Made by a program: the position numbers and the translations under genes
Shown here: one piece after another, positions 9,114 through 16,760 of the stretch
How positions within the stretch are numbered: the first letter of the stretch is position 1
Layout of the letters: every line of letters starts with the position of its first letter
DNA from: JALZCH01 sp036400075
GTDB lineage: Bacteria > Acidobacteriota > Blastocatellia > Pyrinomonadales > Pyrinomonadaceae
Reading direction: 5' to 3'
Assembly (NCBI GenBank): GCA_036400075.1
Contig: DASWLV010000199.1
Span: 1 to 47,460 of the forward strand
Length of the DNA stretch: 47,460 nt
Notes under the pieces: generated by a model
Database searches by the model: none
What the model saw: the letters and a program-made list of their open reading frames with translations, nothing else
What the model was told of the DNA's origin: nothing

Positions 9114-9998
9114 GTGGAAATAAATAACAATCAATCAATCGAAAACGAAAATTATCTTTCACCCGAAACGTCTGAGCCGCGCACGGATCTGCCGGTTTGG
9201 ATTCATCCCGATTCGCCGCCCTGGAATAGCTTGGTCGCTCTCGGCGTTTGGTTATTCAGCATTTTTGCGCTCGTTATTCTCGTAAATGTTGCGGTTTTGG
9301 TCTATGCTCTGGCAAATAAAATAAATTTGGCGCAAATCGGCGAGGTAATTCAAAAACAAACCGATCCGAATATTTTGCTGATAAGCATTTTGACGACGAT
9401 TCCGGCGCATTTTTTTACGATTGGCGTGGTTTGGCTCGTCGTGACGCGCGCCGGTAAATTTCCATTCTGGCAAACGCTTGGCTGGAATTGGGGAGAAAAA
9501 TTCGGCTTTTGGGCGAGTCTCGGCACAGCAATCGGATTTTTCGTGCTGGCAAGCTTGCTCGTTTCCTTGTTCGGCGAAACGGAAAACGATTTGATGAGAA
9601 TTCTGCGAAGCTCGCGCTCTGCGGTTTATGCGACCGCTTTTTTAGCCACTTTTACCGCGCCGCTGGTCGAAGAAACGGTTTATCGAGGCGTGATGTATTC
9701 CGCCTTCAGGCGTACTTTCGGAAATGTCGGCTCGGTCGCGCTCGTCACGTTTTTGTTCGCGCTAATTCACGTTCCGCAATATTATCCGAGCTACGGCGTG
9801 ATTTTGGCGATTCTTTTATTAAGTTTGGTTCTGACAACAGTCAGAGCCTGGACCGGAAATTTGCTTCCGTGCGTGGTCATTCACACGATTTTCAATGGGG
9901 TTCAATCAATCCTGCTGATTGTCGAACCGTTTTTGCCGAAAACCAACGCGCCCGCGGAAGTGCCGTCGGTTTTTATACTCCCGTTTTTGTTTAAATAA
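9114..9998 (+). CDS. CPBP family intramembrane metalloprotease
   Basis: A 294-aa membrane protein of the CPBP/Rce1-like family, which cleaves within the membrane or, in some bacteria, processes peptides and lipoproteins. About seven hydrophobic helices are visible after a soluble 35-residue N terminus. The three family motifs are intact: EETVYR (Glu186, Glu187, Arg191), FALIH (His219) and HTIFN (His257, Asn261). The start is GTG; no in-frame ATG occurs before residue 161. It is divergent from the kds operon and ends in a strong bidirectional terminator. The substrate is unknown. Confidence 0.88.
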   Translation: MEINNNQSIENENYLSPETSEPRTDLPVWIHPDSPPWNSLVALGVWLFSIFALVILVNVAVLVYALANKINLAQIGEVIQKQTDPNILLISILTTIPAHFFTIGVVWLVVTRAGKFPFWQTLGWNWGEKFGFWASLGTAIGFFVLASLLVSLFGETENDLMRILRSSRSAVYATAFLATFTAPLVEETVYRGVMYSAFRRTFGNVGSVALVTFLFALIHVPQYYPSYGVILAILLLSLVLTTVRAWTGNLLPCVVIHTIFNGVQSILLIVEPFLPKTNAPAEVPSVFILPFLFK

Positions 9999-10028
9999 AA
10001 AAGCGCGAATATTTATTCGCGCTTTTTT
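9997..10028. terminator. bidirectional intrinsic terminator
   Basis: A nearly uninterrupted hairpin, six A, then GCGCGAATA, a 2-nt turn, TATTCGCGC, then six T. It separates the convergent CPBP and fecR-domain genes and has a T tract on each strand. Confidence 0.9.
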
Positions 10029-10034
10029 ATTTAA

Positions 10035-11099
10035 TCAGTTGTCCCTTTTTCCCGGAGGCGGAGCACTTCCTCCTCCAGCCGGTGGGTTGTAAACTGGCGC
10101 AGGCAGCGGATTGTAAACAGGAAAATCCTGTTTACCCGGAGGCGGAGGATTATAAACGTCTACTTTTCTGGGCGCAACCACCACCGGATTGTAACTGCCC
10201 GAATTATTGTAATACCAATAAATTCCCCGATCATAAGAATAACCATAGGGCGAACTACCATATCCGAAACCGTAGGGAACATAGCAGTAATTTCCGGTAA
10301 AACGATTGTAAGCCCAAAATCCGCCTAAACGATTAAAGCCGTTAAAGCCGTTAAAGCCGTTCGAATAACCGGTAAAAGCTCTTGTTAAATCACGGCTTCT
10401 GATTTTATTATTTAATTTCGCCAATTCTTTTGAACGATCCTTGCTCCACAAATCGAGCGCGTCGCGGCTTTCGTCTTTATCAAATTTGGCGATAACGGCT
10501 GTCGCGCCTTTTTGCAAGACCGCTTTGCGTCCGGCTTTGACAATTACGTTTCCGGCTGTCGCGGCACCTTTCCAAACAAAGACTTCCGTTGCGTTTGCCG
10601 TAACGTTCAAGCGATAAATACCGGATTTTTCAAGCGAAATTGTAGATTGCGGCGTAACGATTTGGATGTCCGCGCCGCCTTCGCCGCCGACGGCTGAGGC
10701 TTCAATCACTGCACTGCCGTTTTTCATTTTGAGGAGCAGCGATTCCAAATTCGTGTCGGCAAACTGAATGTCGGTGTTTTCTGCGAGGCGCAAAAACGAA
10801 CCGGGATTAAGCAAAATCTCGGCGTTTCCGGTTTCGCCGACAGCGATAATGTCGCCGTCGTTGATTTCGTCACCTTTGGCTAAAATGTGCTGCTTTTTGG
10901 TAGCCATCCGGTCAACGCGAACCGCTCCGGTGGCGTAACTGACTCCGCCGGCTTTAGCTGAAATAACATAGACCTGCTCTGTTTGCGCTGGAATATTTCG
11001 ACGCTCCCGGTTTTCCTGAGCAAAAATCGAAGAAACCGTCGCTAAACTCAAAGCAGAAACCAAAGCGATTCGAGATATTGCTTTACTTTTTAAATTCAT
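10035..11099 (-). CDS. exported FecR-domain protein
   Basis: This 354-aa protein begins with a signal peptide (to about residue 27, SSIFAQ). A FecR-like beta domain spans about residues 70-200, with the pattern GDEINDGDIIAVGETGNAE and a following segment on NPGSFLRLAENT. A short charged helix follows, then an aromatic, Tyr/Gly/Asn-rich and finally proline-rich tail with repeated PPPGK-type motifs. In this group of bacteria stand-alone FecR-domain proteins are exported and lack a partner sigma factor, as here. A strong AGGAGA ribosome-binding site precedes the ATG. The function is probably structural or cell-wall associated, which is inference. Confidence 0.82.
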   Translation of the reverse strand: MNLKSKAISRIALVSALSLATVSSIFAQENRERRNIPAQTEQVYVISAKAGGVSYATGAVRVDRMATKKQHILAKGDEINDGDIIAVGETGNAEILLNPGSFLRLAENTDIQFADTNLESLLLKMKNGSAVIEASAVGGEGGADIQIVTPQSTISLEKSGIYRLNVTANATEVFVWKGAATAGNVIVKAGRKAVLQKGATAVIAKFDKDESRDALDLWSKDRSKELAKLNNKIRSRDLTRAFTGYSNGFNGFNGFNRLGGFWAYNRFTGNYCYVPYGFGYGSSPYGYSYDRGIYWYYNNSGSYNPVVVAPRKVDVYNPPPPGKQDFPVYNPLPAPVYNPPAGGGSAPPPGKRDN

Positions 11100-11295
11100 T
11101 ATTTTCTCCTGAGACTAACTACGAAGATTAAGAATATTCTACTTTAATTTAAGACATTTGTCAGCAAATAAGTCGGCAAATTTACAGAAGATGTTTTGTC
11201 ATAAAGACAATGTTTGATTTTGACAACTTAAACTTATAGAAAGACATCAAAATTGCGCCGAAAATAAAACGGCATTTTGGATAGAAAGGAATTTA

Positions 11296-11553
11296 ATGGC
11301 GACTTTTAAAGACCCAATTCAATGCTTCGCCCCGATTGAAGTAGTCGAGCGGCTGCTGGAAATCCGCGCCGAATGCGGTTTTACCGAAGCAATTTTTCTG
11401 CAAGACTCAGGCGAGCTGGCTGATTGTCTTGACGCATACGGTTTTGACGCTTACGCTTTTTCGCAACGAAACGAAATGATAAATTACGGTAATTATCGCG
11501 CGCCGCTGGTTCCTAACGGCGATAATCACCACTGCTCCTTTACAGGGCATTAA
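11296..11553 (+). CDS. orphan 85-aa protein, unknown function
   Basis: I do not recognise this protein. It is acidic with four cysteines and a C-terminal HHCSFTGH segment, and has no signal peptide or membrane helix. An AGAAAGGAA ribosome-binding site at the right distance from the ATG and a clean terminator downstream make it a credible single gene. The 197-bp gap to the divergent fecR-domain gene probably holds both promoters. Confidence 0.65.
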   Translation: MATFKDPIQCFAPIEVVERLLEIRAECGFTEAIFLQDSGELADCLDAYGFDAYAFSQRNEMINYGNYRAPLVPNGDNHHCSFTGH

Positions 11554-11580
11554 GATTTCGGACGATTTTATTAGATTTAG

Positions 11581-11609
11581 AAAAAGACCGGCAAATTGCA
11601 GGTCTTTTT
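11581..11609. terminator. bidirectional intrinsic terminator
   Basis: AAAAAGACC (11581-11589) pairs with GGTCTTTTT (11601-11609) around an 11-nt loop. It lies between the convergent 85-aa gene and the phosphatase gene, serving both. Confidence 0.85.
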
Positions 11610-11612
11610 CCT

Positions 11613-12893
11613 TTAAGAAGTCTTGATGATAAACAAAGTGCCGTCGTCCTCCAAAGTATTTTCGCCGGAAAATGTCGTTACTTCCTGATGAATTAAATTA
11701 ACCAGTTCTTTGGCTTCAAGCTCTTTTCCCCTTCTAACGCATTCAACCAGTCGCTCTTTGCTGAACTCTTCGCCGCTTTCGTTCATCGCTTCCGTAATTC
11801 CGTCCGTGTAAAGAACTAAAATCTGATCGGCTTCGAGCTGTAAGAAATGCTCGTAATAGCGGGTTTCGCGGAACATTCCGAGCGGCAAACCGCCGCGTTC
11901 GATAAATTGCGCTTCTCCGTTTTCTTTTAAAAGCAACAACGGATTATGTCCGGCATTGGCGAAAACAAAAGTCTTGTTCGTAGCGTCTAAAATGCCGTAA
12001 ATCGCGGTCACGAATTGGTTATTTTCGATAGATTCCCACAATAAATAATTCGCTTTTGTCAGTGAAATGTGCGGCGCGTAACCGACGTGAGCCGCCGCGC
12101 GCAAAGTAGCCCGCAGGAAAGCCATCAACAACGCAGCGGGAATTCCTTTGCCCGATGCGTCCGCAATCACGACTCCGATTTGGTCTTCAAAAATCCGCAC
12201 CCAATCGTAATAATCGCCTGAAACCTGCTCGGTCGGAAAATTGTAGGCGCTGATGTCAAAACCGACTAAATGCGGGTCGTGGTCTGGAAAAAGCTCAAGT
12301 TGAACTTCGCGCGCGACTTCCAATTGACCTTGCAGACGCTTTTTTTCAATCAAATGCTCGTGAAGCTGAACCTTTTCGACAATTGTCGCAACCTGCGAAG
12401 CGAGCAGCGAAAGCACTTGCAAATCATCTTCTTCAAAAGCGTTCGGCTCATCATTTTCGAGATTAATAACGCCGATTACTTCGTCGTTTGAAATAATCGG
12501 TACGCAAAGCTCGGATTGCGTATGTTGACGAGCGACATAATAATGGTCGTTTTCCCGCACGTCATTTGCCAAAACCGGGTTCCCCGACTGCACTACATAA
12601 CCGACAATTCCTTCGCCCGGCTGCAACTTGATGTCGGCTAAATCTTCGACTTCATAACCGCGCAAAGACTCGGTGCGAAACCGAAACGCGCCGCTCTGGT
12701 CTTTCTCCAAAAGATAAATCGCCGCCGCGTCGTTTGGAATTAGAGAGCCGAGCGTGTCCATCACCATTTTCATCAGGTCTTCCAAATTCAAGGAACGACT
12801 GATTTCCTTTGTAATGTCGAGCAGCATTCTGAGCTTGTCAACGACGGTCAGCTTTTGTTTCGGAATCGTGATTTCTACGGTTTGCTCAATCAT
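11613..12893 (-). CDS. GAF domain - SpoIIE/RsbU-type PP2C phosphatase
   Basis: A 426-aa signalling phosphatase. A GAF sensor domain occupies about residues 25-180 and a PPM/SpoIIE domain about 200-426. The metal-binding Asp motifs of the phosphatase are visible in VIADASGKGIPAALLMA and in LVLYTDGITEAMN; the GHNPLLLL segment is also typical. Such proteins dephosphorylate anti-sigma-factor antagonists in partner-switching cascades. No antagonist or anti-sigma gene lies next to it, so its partners are elsewhere. It has no membrane segment. It is the downstream neighbour of the ImmA-like gene, 33 bp away on the same strand, and may be read through from it. Confidence 0.88.
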   Translation of the reverse strand: MIEQTVEITIPKQKLTVVDKLRMLLDITKEISRSLNLEDLMKMVMDTLGSLIPNDAAAIYLLEKDQSGAFRFRTESLRGYEVEDLADIKLQPGEGIVGYVVQSGNPVLANDVRENDHYYVARQHTQSELCVPIISNDEVIGVINLENDEPNAFEEDDLQVLSLLASQVATIVEKVQLHEHLIEKKRLQGQLEVAREVQLELFPDHDPHLVGFDISAYNFPTEQVSGDYYDWVRIFEDQIGVVIADASGKGIPAALLMAFLRATLRAAAHVGYAPHISLTKANYLLWESIENNQFVTAIYGILDATNKTFVFANAGHNPLLLLKENGEAQFIERGGLPLGMFRETRYYEHFLQLEADQILVLYTDGITEAMNESGEEFSKERLVECVRRGKELEAKELVNLIHQEVTTFSGENTLEDDGTLFIIKTS

Positions 12894-12926
12894 TGCTTAC
12901 AAATAAAATCGAAAACAAAGACAATA

Positions 12927-13553
12927 TTACTCAAATTCTTCCATTTTTGTCCCGACCGTTTCAGTGTAGAGCTTCCACAGCCGCGAAACTTTCATACGGT
13001 ACTCAACCAATTCGCGGCTGACGTTAAAATGCCCGGCAATTTCGCGAGAAGTTTTTCCGGCGCGGACGAAATCCCGCAAACCCGCATAAGGAACAAGCGC
13101 CGCCGCGCCTACTGAATACGCTTCTTCCTCCATCGCTTCATCATAATCGCGGGCGATTTCTTCGCCTTTTTTGTTTTGATTTTTAATTTCCAAACGCGAA
13201 GGTTTATGTCCGAGAAAAACGTGACAAATTTCTTCCATCAAAGTCGCCTGATGACGTGCGGGCGAATGCGTCGGATTTAAAATAATGAGCTTTCTGCCGT
13301 TCGGCAGCGGAATTCCGCTAGCGCCGCCCGACCATTTATTGCTTCCCGCGCCGAGCAAATGATCCAGCGTTTCCGGCGAAAGCAAATCCTTGATAGCATC
13401 GAATTGCACGACTTCGAGTTTGGCATATCGCGCCAAATCAAACGGATTCAAAGGCTCGTCGAGCCTTTTCAAACCCGCGAAATCGCGCAAACCGAGCGCG
13501 CGGAGTTCATATTGTCTGCCTTTGCTGGTTGGCGGCAAATCGGCGGTTTCCAC
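12927..13553 (-). CDS. ImmA/IrrE-like metalloprotease with HTH
   Basis: A 208-aa protein of the ImmA/IrrE (COG2856-type) family, peptidases that inactivate XRE repressors. The active-site helix reads LMEEICHVFLGH (105-116): the usual HExxH is EExxH (Glu107, Glu108, His111). The downstream EEEAYSVGAAALVPY (142-156) matches the third-ligand helix, and residues 164-190 form a helix-turn-helix. IrrE of Deinococcus has the same protease-HTH order plus a GAF-like domain absent here. The start is GTG at 13553, with no clear ribosome-binding site. It lies downstream of the XRE gene on the same strand. Catalysis is uncertain because of the changed first ligand. Confidence 0.82.
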   Translation of the reverse strand: METADLPPTSKGRQYELRALGLRDFAGLKRLDEPLNPFDLARYAKLEVVQFDAIKDLLSPETLDHLLGAGSNKWSGGASGIPLPNGRKLIILNPTHSPARHQATLMEEICHVFLGHKPSRLEIKNQNKKGEEIARDYDEAMEEEAYSVGAAALVPYAGLRDFVRAGKTSREIAGHFNVSRELVEYRMKVSRLWKLYTETVGTKMEEFE

Positions 13554-13583
13554 AACAAAACATTACCACAAAAGACAAAATAA

Positions 13584-13617
13584 GGACTGAGCGAGCCAAA
13601 AAAAGCTCACTCAGTCC
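13584..13617 (-). terminator. hairpin between XRE and ImmA genes (terminator or attenuator)
   Basis: A 13-bp stem with one mismatch and an 8-nt loop. On the minus strand it follows the XRE stop and precedes a T-rich run (TTATTTTGT). It would separate XRE from ImmA expression or attenuate read-through. Confidence 0.65.
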
Positions 13618-13637
13618 AAAAATTTCTGGTTTTTTTT

Positions 13638-14042
13638 TTATTCTTCGCCCGGTTTGCTGAATTGCGTGTAAGCGACACGAAACATTTCAGCCAAAGCGCG
13701 CGCCGTATCCGGCGTTAAATTACGGTCGGCGCGCAAGTGCGCTTCGATAATCGAAGGCGTTGATTCGTGCGGGTAATAAATTACCGGCTCGGCTGCGCCG
13801 TCGTTTCCGCCGTTTCTTTTCATCACCCGATCTACGGGCATATTGAGCCATGTCGTTAAACGCGCGATATTGTCGGCGTCGGGTTTGCCCGTTCCGTTTT
13901 CGATCCGCGAAAGCGTCGAAGCCGAAACCTGCGTCTCAGTTGCCACGTCGCGCAATGATAAACCCATTTCTTCGCGTTTGCGCTTGATTGCGCGTCCCAA
14001 TTCTTTGGTGTTGATAAAACTTCCGTTTTTTGTAGCTGCCAT
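13638..14042 (-). CDS. XRE-family transcriptional repressor
   Basis: A 134-aa regulator. The start is placed at ATG 14042, which has GGGAG upstream, rather than at 14141, because the extra 33 residues look noncoding and overlap the promoter. A lambda-Cro-type HTH spans about residues 15-68 (LGRAIKRKREEMGLSLRDVA, then STLSRIENG). A linker and a C-terminal helical part (about 95-130) follow, likely for dimerisation. This architecture and size parallel DdrO, the substrate of IrrE. The gene is divergent from the SWIM-Rad52 gene and followed by an ImmA-like gene, so it is the likely repressor of both promoters. Confidence 0.85.
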   Translation of the reverse strand: MAATKNGSFINTKELGRAIKRKREEMGLSLRDVATETQVSASTLSRIENGTGKPDADNIARLTTWLNMPVDRVMKRNGGNDGAAEPVIYYPHESTPSIIEAHLRADRNLTPDTARALAEMFRVAYTQFSKPGEE

Positions 14043-14109
14043 TGTTTTACTCCCTGGTTTACTGCTTTTTATTAAACTTAAAGCGGCAAACTCTTCATTT
14101 ACCGAATTA

Positions 14110-14138
14110 AAATTAGCACAAAAAAATTTTGAGTGCAA
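14110..14138 (-). promoter_or_regulatory. promoter of the XRE gene
   Basis: Minus-strand TTGCAC (complement of 14133-14138), 17-bp spacer, TAATTT (complement of 14110-14115). The predicted start near 14103 leaves a leader of about 60 nt to ATG 14042. A half-site-like GTTTCAC lies just upstream at 14146-14152. Confidence 0.5.
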
Positions 14139-14153
14139 CACTTCGTTTCACTC

Positions 14154-14182
14154 TTGCAACAGAACAAAGAACGTGGTACACT
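14154..14182 (+). promoter_or_regulatory. promoter of the SWIM-Rad52 gene
   Basis: TTGCAA (14154-14159), 17-bp spacer, TACACT (14177-14182). The predicted transcription start falls near 14189, inside the palindrome that abuts the -10 box. Confidence 0.6.
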
Positions 14183-14198
14183 GTTTCATAGATGAAAC
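14183..14198. promoter_or_regulatory. palindromic operator GTTTCAT-AG-ATGAAAC
   Basis: A perfect 7-bp inverted repeat with a 2-bp centre begins immediately after the -10 hexamer and covers the predicted start site. A dimeric repressor bound here would block initiation. The adjacent divergent XRE gene is the obvious candidate. A 13/16 match occurs at 1526-1541 in the rRNA leader. Confidence 0.65.
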
Positions 14199-14263
14199 GA
14201 ATAAAACAATTATCCGGTTCAAACACAATAGATAAGAAAGATTTAAACAAGGAAGAACGAGAA

Positions 14264-15574
14264 ATGGCAACGAAAACAGTTACGAAAAATTCAATTGAGA
14301 TGCGCGAGAAACGCGCGCAGGCAATCGCGGCAATGGGTTTAGTGACCCGCGACGGCGACCGTTTTCGAGTTGCTACGCCCGGTTTGCGAAACAAACAGCA
14401 ATCTTACGAAGTCTGGCGCGATGAAAACGCGAAAGTGCGCTGCACGTGCCTTGAATTTGAAGAAAATGTTGTCGAAAACGCTGCGTTTCGCTGCGAGCAT
14501 ATTCTCGCCGTCAAGTTTTCGCTGTTGGCTAAAAACACAGAGCCTGCGGCGAATCAACCCGCGCCGCTCAAACCGGTTGTTCCGGTTGCGGCGGCTGCAA
14601 TAGAAGAGCAAGAGGTAAATGAAACGAAAAACGCATCTGAGGCGCGTCGAGTCGAAAACGAAAGTGACAACGAATCAACCGTTGGAGCTGGCGTTAAACT
14701 TGAGTCCAGACGTGCTGAACAGGAACAAAACGAAATTGCGGTTGATGCTTCAACCGTCGGACAAGTTGAAGCGCGGGAAGCGATTGCGAACCGCCAAGCC
14801 CAAATTCGTCAGTTCGCGGACACGAAAGGTAAAACAATGAAAAAGGAAAATATCAAAGCAGTTCCGTTCGTCGAAACGGAAAATCAGGAATCTGAAAATT
14901 CAAATGTTATTTCAATGCCGTTCGCGCAAACTTTGCACGCATTGAAACAAAGAATTGACACCGAAGTCGTCAAACAGCGCGAAGGCTGGCGCGACCGCAA
15001 CGGCAACGTGCATATGGTTGATTACGTCGAGTGGCACACCGTCGCAGACATTCTCGACCGCGTTGCGCCGCATTGGTCGCACACGATTCGAGACATCAAA
15101 CAAATCGGCGATGTTATTGCCGTGACAGCCGCGATTACGATTGACGGCGTGACGCGCGAAGGAATCGGAACGGGTTCTTCGGAAAGCGAGCTGGGCATCA
15201 AAAAAGCCGAACACGACGCGTTGAAACGCGCTGCGGTTAAATTCGGAATCGCCCGTGAATTGTATCGCCGCGAATCCGACGTGATCGAACGCGAAGGCGC
15301 GACGGCGAATCAGAACGGCAATGCAATGCCGCAAAATCCGGTGGCTAAATCCTTACAGGATTTGGTGACGCCGAAACAGCTCGGAATGATTCGCGCGCTC
15401 GGGCGCGAAAGTGGAGTTGACGTTGATCAGGAATGCGAATCGGTCGCGGGCTGCAAAACTGATGAATTATCGAAAAAAGCGGCTTCCGCTTTTATCGGAC
15501 ATCTGCAAACGATGCAGCAAGAAGCGGGTGCGGCACAACACAATAACCGCAACGGTTTACGCCGCGTCAGCTAA
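14264..15574 (+). CDS. SWIM zinc finger - Rad52-family single-strand annealing protein
   Basis: A 436-aa protein. The start at ATG 14264 has AAGGAAG upstream; the earlier ATG at 14192 lies inside the operator. Residues 58-82 carry a SWIM-type zinc motif (Cys60, Cys62, Cys77, His79). A charged linker follows, then a Rad52/22-family domain (about 217-336) with VEWHTVADILDRVAPHW and ESELGIKKAEHDALKRAAVKFG. The C-terminal part (from about 369) resembles small helical DNA-binding tails. Rad52-family proteins anneal complementary single strands in repair. An internal ATG at 14837 has its own AAAGG site and could give a SWIM-less Rad52. It is divergent from XRE-ImmA, and a strong terminator follows. 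Confidence 0.87.
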   Translation: MATKTVTKNSIEMREKRAQAIAAMGLVTRDGDRFRVATPGLRNKQQSYEVWRDENAKVRCTCLEFEENVVENAAFRCEHILAVKFSLLAKNTEPAANQPAPLKPVVPVAAAAIEEQEVNETKNASEARRVENESDNESTVGAGVKLESRRAEQEQNEIAVDASTVGQVEAREAIANRQAQIRQFADTKGKTMKKENIKAVPFVETENQESENSNVISMPFAQTLHALKQRIDTEVVKQREGWRDRNGNVHMVDYVEWHTVADILDRVAPHWSHTIRDIKQIGDVIAVTAAITIDGVTREGIGTGSSESELGIKKAEHDALKRAAVKFGIARELYRRESDVIEREGATANQNGNAMPQNPVAKSLQDLVTPKQLGMIRALGRESGVDVDQECESVAGCKTDELSKKAASAFIGHLQTMQQEAGAAQHNNRNGLRRVS

Positions 15575-15586
15575 TTAAGAAAAACC

Positions 15587-15623
15587 AAAAGCGTTGAGCA
15601 AAGATTTGCTCAACGCTTTTTTT
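15587..15623 (+). terminator. intrinsic terminator of the SWIM-Rad52 gene
   Basis: A 16-bp perfect stem (AAAAGCGTTGAGCAAA pairing with its complement ending at 15620) followed by a run of T. It isolates the Rad52 transcription unit. Confidence 0.92.
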
Positions 15624-15673
15624 ATCCCTCAACTATCCTCAGTTTTTAAATTTTAAATAAGGAAGCGTTTCTA

Positions 15674-15844
15674 ATGAATTCAAAAATGAAAGACGCCAGA
15701 CGAAAAGGCAGCGGTTTCATTTTATACAAAGGCAGAAGCGACGAATTTACAAAGCGAAAATGTCTGAGCTTTCTGTACGTTTCAATCAAAACCAAAAAAA
15801 AATTCGAGGAGAACAAAAAAAATGTCAGTCAAACCAATTCCTGA
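15674..15844 (+). CDS. possible small basic protein (56 aa)
   Basis: An open frame of 56 codons starts at ATG 15674, preceded by AAGGAAG at a good distance, and overlaps the next gene by 23 nt. The product is Lys/Arg-rich with no recognisable domain. The 3' end is dominated by an A-rich stretch that also serves as the ribosome-binding region of the next gene, so the frame may be a leader peptide or chance. Confidence 0.3.
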   Translation: MNSKMKDARRKGSGFILYKGRSDEFTKRKCLSFLYVSIKTKKKFEENKKNVSQTNS

Positions 15845-16271
15845 AGGCTATCACACGGTGACGCCCTTTTTAATCGTCAAAGACGCAGCAAAACTAATTG
15901 ATTTTCTACGCGAAGCATTCAACGCCGAAGAAAGTTTTCGGATGAATAATCCTAATGAAACAGTCGCTCACGCGGAAGTTAAAATCGGGAATTCAATGGT
16001 GATGGTTTCGGAAGCGAACGCCGATTTTCCTGCAATTCCAAACCTTCTTCATCTTTATGTCGAAGACACTGACACCGTTTTTCAACGCGCTCTCAAAGCC
16101 GGTGCCGAAGCGCTCAAAGAACCCACCGATCAATTTTACGGTGACCGCAGCGGCAGCGTTAAAGACGCATTCGGAAATCAGTGGTGGATCGGCACGCATA
16201 TTGAAGATGTTACGCCCGAAGAAGTGGAAAAACGAATGGAAAGCTGTATGCCGCAATCGCAATCCGCATAA
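15822..16271 (+). CDS. VOC family protein, PhnB/glyoxalase-like
   Basis: A 149-aa protein of the vicinal-oxygen-chelate superfamily, PhnB-like branch. Visible signs are TVTPFLIVKDAAKLIDFLREAF at the N terminus, the second half with DTDTVFQRALKAGAEALKEP, and DAFGNQWWIGTH near the C terminus. The tail VTPEEVEKRM is also typical of this branch. Members bind a metal and act on small molecules or confer resistance; the substrate is unknown. GAGGAG upstream of ATG 15822 decides the start. It is 70 bp before another VOC gene, probably one transcription unit. Confidence 0.85.
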   Translation: MSVKPIPEGYHTVTPFLIVKDAAKLIDFLREAFNAEESFRMNNPNETVAHAEVKIGNSMVMVSEANADFPAIPNLLHLYVEDTDTVFQRALKAGAEALKEPTDQFYGDRSGSVKDAFGNQWWIGTHIEDVTPEEVEKRMESCMPQSQSA

Positions 16272-16341
16272 ATCGGAAAACGAAGGAACAGCATTTTTTG
16301 AACATTTCAACTTAACCCGACAACAAACAGGAGAGAGAAAA

Positions 16342-16755
16342 ATGGCAGAAACAAAACAAAGCTATGCCGCAGAACACGGAACGTTTTGCTGGATGGAATT
16401 AGGCTCGACGAATGTCGAAGAGGCGAAAAAGTTTTATTCCGAATTGCTCGGCTGGAATTTAAAGACGAGCGACGCCGTTCCCGGTTTTGAATACACCGAA
16501 TTCGGCACAAGCGAAAGATTGCTCGGCGGAATGTATCAATTTACGAGCGAATGCAAAGAACAATCGGGCGAACCGATGAAATCGCATTGGATGTCTTATA
16601 TCGCCGTTGATAACGTTGACGATGTTGCAAGCCGCGTTTTTGATCTCGGCGGCAAAATCTGTGTTCCGCCAATGGATATTCCAAATGTCGGACGCTTTTG
16701 CGTGATTGACGATCCGACCGGCGCTAAGATTTCTTTGATAACAATGAAACAATAA
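16342..16755 (+). CDS. VOC family protein
   Basis: A 137-aa VOC protein of the type with HGTFCWMELGSTNVEEAKKFY at the N terminus and FCVIDDPTGAKISLI at the end. The start at ATG 16342 has CAGGAGAGAG upstream; the longer frame back to 16057 is a shadow of the previous gene. The two beta-alpha-beta-beta-beta modules are both visible. These proteins are often annotated as glyoxalase-like or extradiol-like, but no catalytic role can be claimed. A clean terminator follows. Confidence 0.85.
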   Translation: MAETKQSYAAEHGTFCWMELGSTNVEEAKKFYSELLGWNLKTSDAVPGFEYTEFGTSERLLGGMYQFTSECKEQSGEPMKSHWMSYIAVDNVDDVASRVFDLGGKICVPPMDIPNVGRFCVIDDPTGAKISLITMKQ

Positions 16756-16760
16756 AAAAG

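Noticed and set aside
14043..14141. Longer XRE frame starting at 14141
   Set aside because: The extra residues are low-complexity, overlap the predicted promoter, and ATG 14042 has GGGAG.
14192..14263. N-terminal extension of the SWIM-Rad52 frame from ATG 14192
   Set aside because: That ATG is inside the palindromic operator; ATG 14264 has a proper AAGGAAG site.
15993..16510. Minus-strand frames opposite the VOC genes
   Set aside because: Both VOC proteins have clear family motifs on the plus strand; the opposite frames have none.
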